From Cyanobacteria bacterium UBA8803 (GTDB lineage Bacteria; Cyanobacteriota; Cyanobacteriia; Cyanobacteriales; Coleofasciculaceae), in the NCBI GenBank assembly GCA_003505715.1, contig DNXU01000628.1, positions 1-7,344 on the forward strand: a stretch of 7,344 bases of DNA. Direction: 5' to 3'. Positions within the stretch are counted from its first letter, which is position 1. Each line of letters opens with the position of its first letter. The translations under genes and the position numbers were made by a program. The notes beneath the pieces are model-generated. The model was not told the DNA's origin. It was given only the letters and a program-made list of their open reading frames with translations, and ran no database searches. Of the stretch, positions 6,951 to 7,344 are shown in pieces.

Positions 6951-6961
6951 ACTAATGTACT
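6948..6961. promoter_or_regulatory. Putative LexA (SOS) box
   Basis: AGTACTAATGTACT fits the published cyanobacterial LexA-box consensus RGTACNNNDGTWCB at every defined position and is nearly palindromic (GTAC-N4-GTAC). It overlaps the TATAGT -10 candidate and the inferred transcription start of the plus-strand gene and lies between the two TTGTG-N10-CACAA sites. The spacing (N4) excludes the NtcA consensus GTA-N8-TAC. Sequence match only; binding is unproven. Confidence 0.5.
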
Positions 6962-6980
6962 TGTGAGTCTTTCTGCACAA
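6961..6980 (+). promoter_or_regulatory. Operator-like site, copy 2 (TTGTG-N10-CACAA)
   Basis: TTGTGAGTCTTTCTGCACAA repeats the site at 6921-6940 with three changes, all in the middle; both inverted 5-bp ends are kept. Conserved ends with a changing centre are what is expected of a protein-binding site rather than a simple duplication. Confidence 0.5.
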
Positions 6981-7050
6981 ATTCTCTCTCTAGAGCCAGG
7001 GCGGGATAAGGTTAAATTGTGGTCAATCAACCCTCAACAAAGAATACAGA

Positions 7051-7074
7051 AGTTCAGTAGTTCAGAAGTTCAGA
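7051..7074 (+). repeat. Short tandem repeat, three 8-bp units
   Basis: AGTTCAGT, AGTTCAGA and AGTTCAGA lie head to tail. Short tandemly repeated sequences of the gaagttcag kind are frequent between cyanobacterial genes. A second small tandem (CCTCTAC twice, 7086-7099) follows. Both fall in the leader of the HD gene. Confidence 0.6.
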
Positions 7075-7150
7075 ATTTTCGGTGTCCTCTACCCTCTACC
7101 TGCGTTCGGACTTCACAGCACTAGCCACAGGCAAAAAAGGAATTAAGTGT

Positions 7151-7344
7151 ATGACAACCTTACTGTTTTATCCAACAGAGACGATTATTAATGCCTGTGC
7201 TGAACGCCTGCAAGCGGGCTACCGCAGCACTTACGGTAGACTCAAACCCAACTACGCTGAGATCATCGGTTGGGCTGCCAACATGGCGCTAGAAAACATT
7301 GCCAACAGCGATGCCCTTTATCACAACGTCGAACATACCATCCT
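7151..7344 (+). CDS. HD-domain metal-dependent phosphohydrolase (N-terminal part, runs off the window)
   Basis: Open from ATG at 7151 to the window end (64 codons plus two bases). AAGGAA lies about 8 bases before the ATG, a good ribosome site. The translation begins MTTLLFYPTETIINACAERL, with LKPNYAEIIGWAANMALENI in the middle, and reaches SDALYHNVEHTIL at the edge. This agrees with a cyanobacterial family annotated as HD-domain phosphohydrolase. YHNVEH supplies the first metal-binding histidines and matches the H-N-x-x-H element of class I cyclic-nucleotide phosphodiesterases; the HD pair itself would lie beyond the window. Likely a soluble metal-dependent phosphohydrolase; the substrate is unknown. 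Divergent from the NTPase operon and sharing its regulatory region. Confidence 0.78.
   Translation, partial: MTTLLFYPTETIINACAERLQAGYRSTYGRLKPNYAEIIGWAANMALENIANSDALYHNVEHTI

Larger units (their letters stand above)
6708..7150. other. Divergent intergenic regulatory region
   Basis: About 440 bases separate the minus-strand NTPase operon from the plus-strand HD gene. Items supported here are listed separately: the tandem duplication at 6701-6722, the palindromic -10 at 6781-6795, the operator array at 6921-6980 and the short tandem repeats at 7051-7074. A 38-codon GTG-initiated open frame at 6780-6896 has no ribosome binding site and is not called as a gene. Confidence 0.6.

Noticed and set aside
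6921..6980. CRP/SyCRP1 or NtcA binding sites
   Set aside because: The half-site spacing is wrong for TGTGA-N6-TCACA, and the GTAC palindrome has four bases between half-sites, not the spacing of GTA-N8-TAC.
7051..7099. CRISPR-like array from the short tandem units
   Set aside because: Units are 7-8 bp, directly adjacent, without spacers; this is a simple tandem repeat.

Overview
The window looks like a piece of a cyanobacterial chromosome. Five perfect HIP1 octamers (GCGATCGC, at 1958, 2292, 4093, 5385 and 5901) lie in about 7.3 kb. The protein families are typical of filamentous cyanobacteria (Uma2, AAA_35-type NTPases, GAF-GAF-PAS modules of cyclase type), and dispersed palindromes sit between genes. 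Genus and species cannot be read from this.

Layout. 1-84: what looks like the 3' end of an IS200/IS605 (TnpB-type) element, with structured omegaRNA-like hairpins, ending about 20 bases from the stop codon of a Uma2-family gene (105-743, minus). 744-1012: spacer holding a small element with imperfect inverted ends. 1013-1489: a small membrane protein gene (minus) with a clear intrinsic terminator. 1490-2268: long non-coding stretch with a decayed gene fragment (1879-2116) and two GC-rich palindromic repeats. 2269-6707: two consecutive minus-strand genes. The upstream one encodes a LuxR-like HTH plus AAA-like NTPase (442 aa). The downstream one encodes a 1013-aa AAA-like NTPase fused to GAF-GAF-PAS. 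6708-7150: divergent regulatory region. 7151-7344: start of a plus-strand HD-type phosphohydrolase gene that runs off the window.

How the genes may work together. The two minus-strand NTPases share the same P-loop family and are 68 bases apart, so they probably form an operon of a DNA-binding NTPase and a small-molecule-sensing NTPase. The GAF-GAF-PAS part closely resembles the sensory half of cyanobacterial class III adenylate cyclases, but the cyclase domain is missing: the protein ends about 20 residues into what looks like a second PAS copy. The first GAF keeps the NKFDE cyclic-nucleotide signature; in the second the final Glu is Leu. The divergent HD gene carries an HNxxH motif like that of class I phosphodiesterases. 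Between the two transcription units lies a compact operator-like array: two 20-bp near-copies exactly 40 bp apart flanking a perfect match to the cyanobacterial LexA-box consensus, which overlaps a candidate -10 element. A cyclic-nucleotide or damage-linked signalling or conflict system is a reasonable hypothesis but is inference only.
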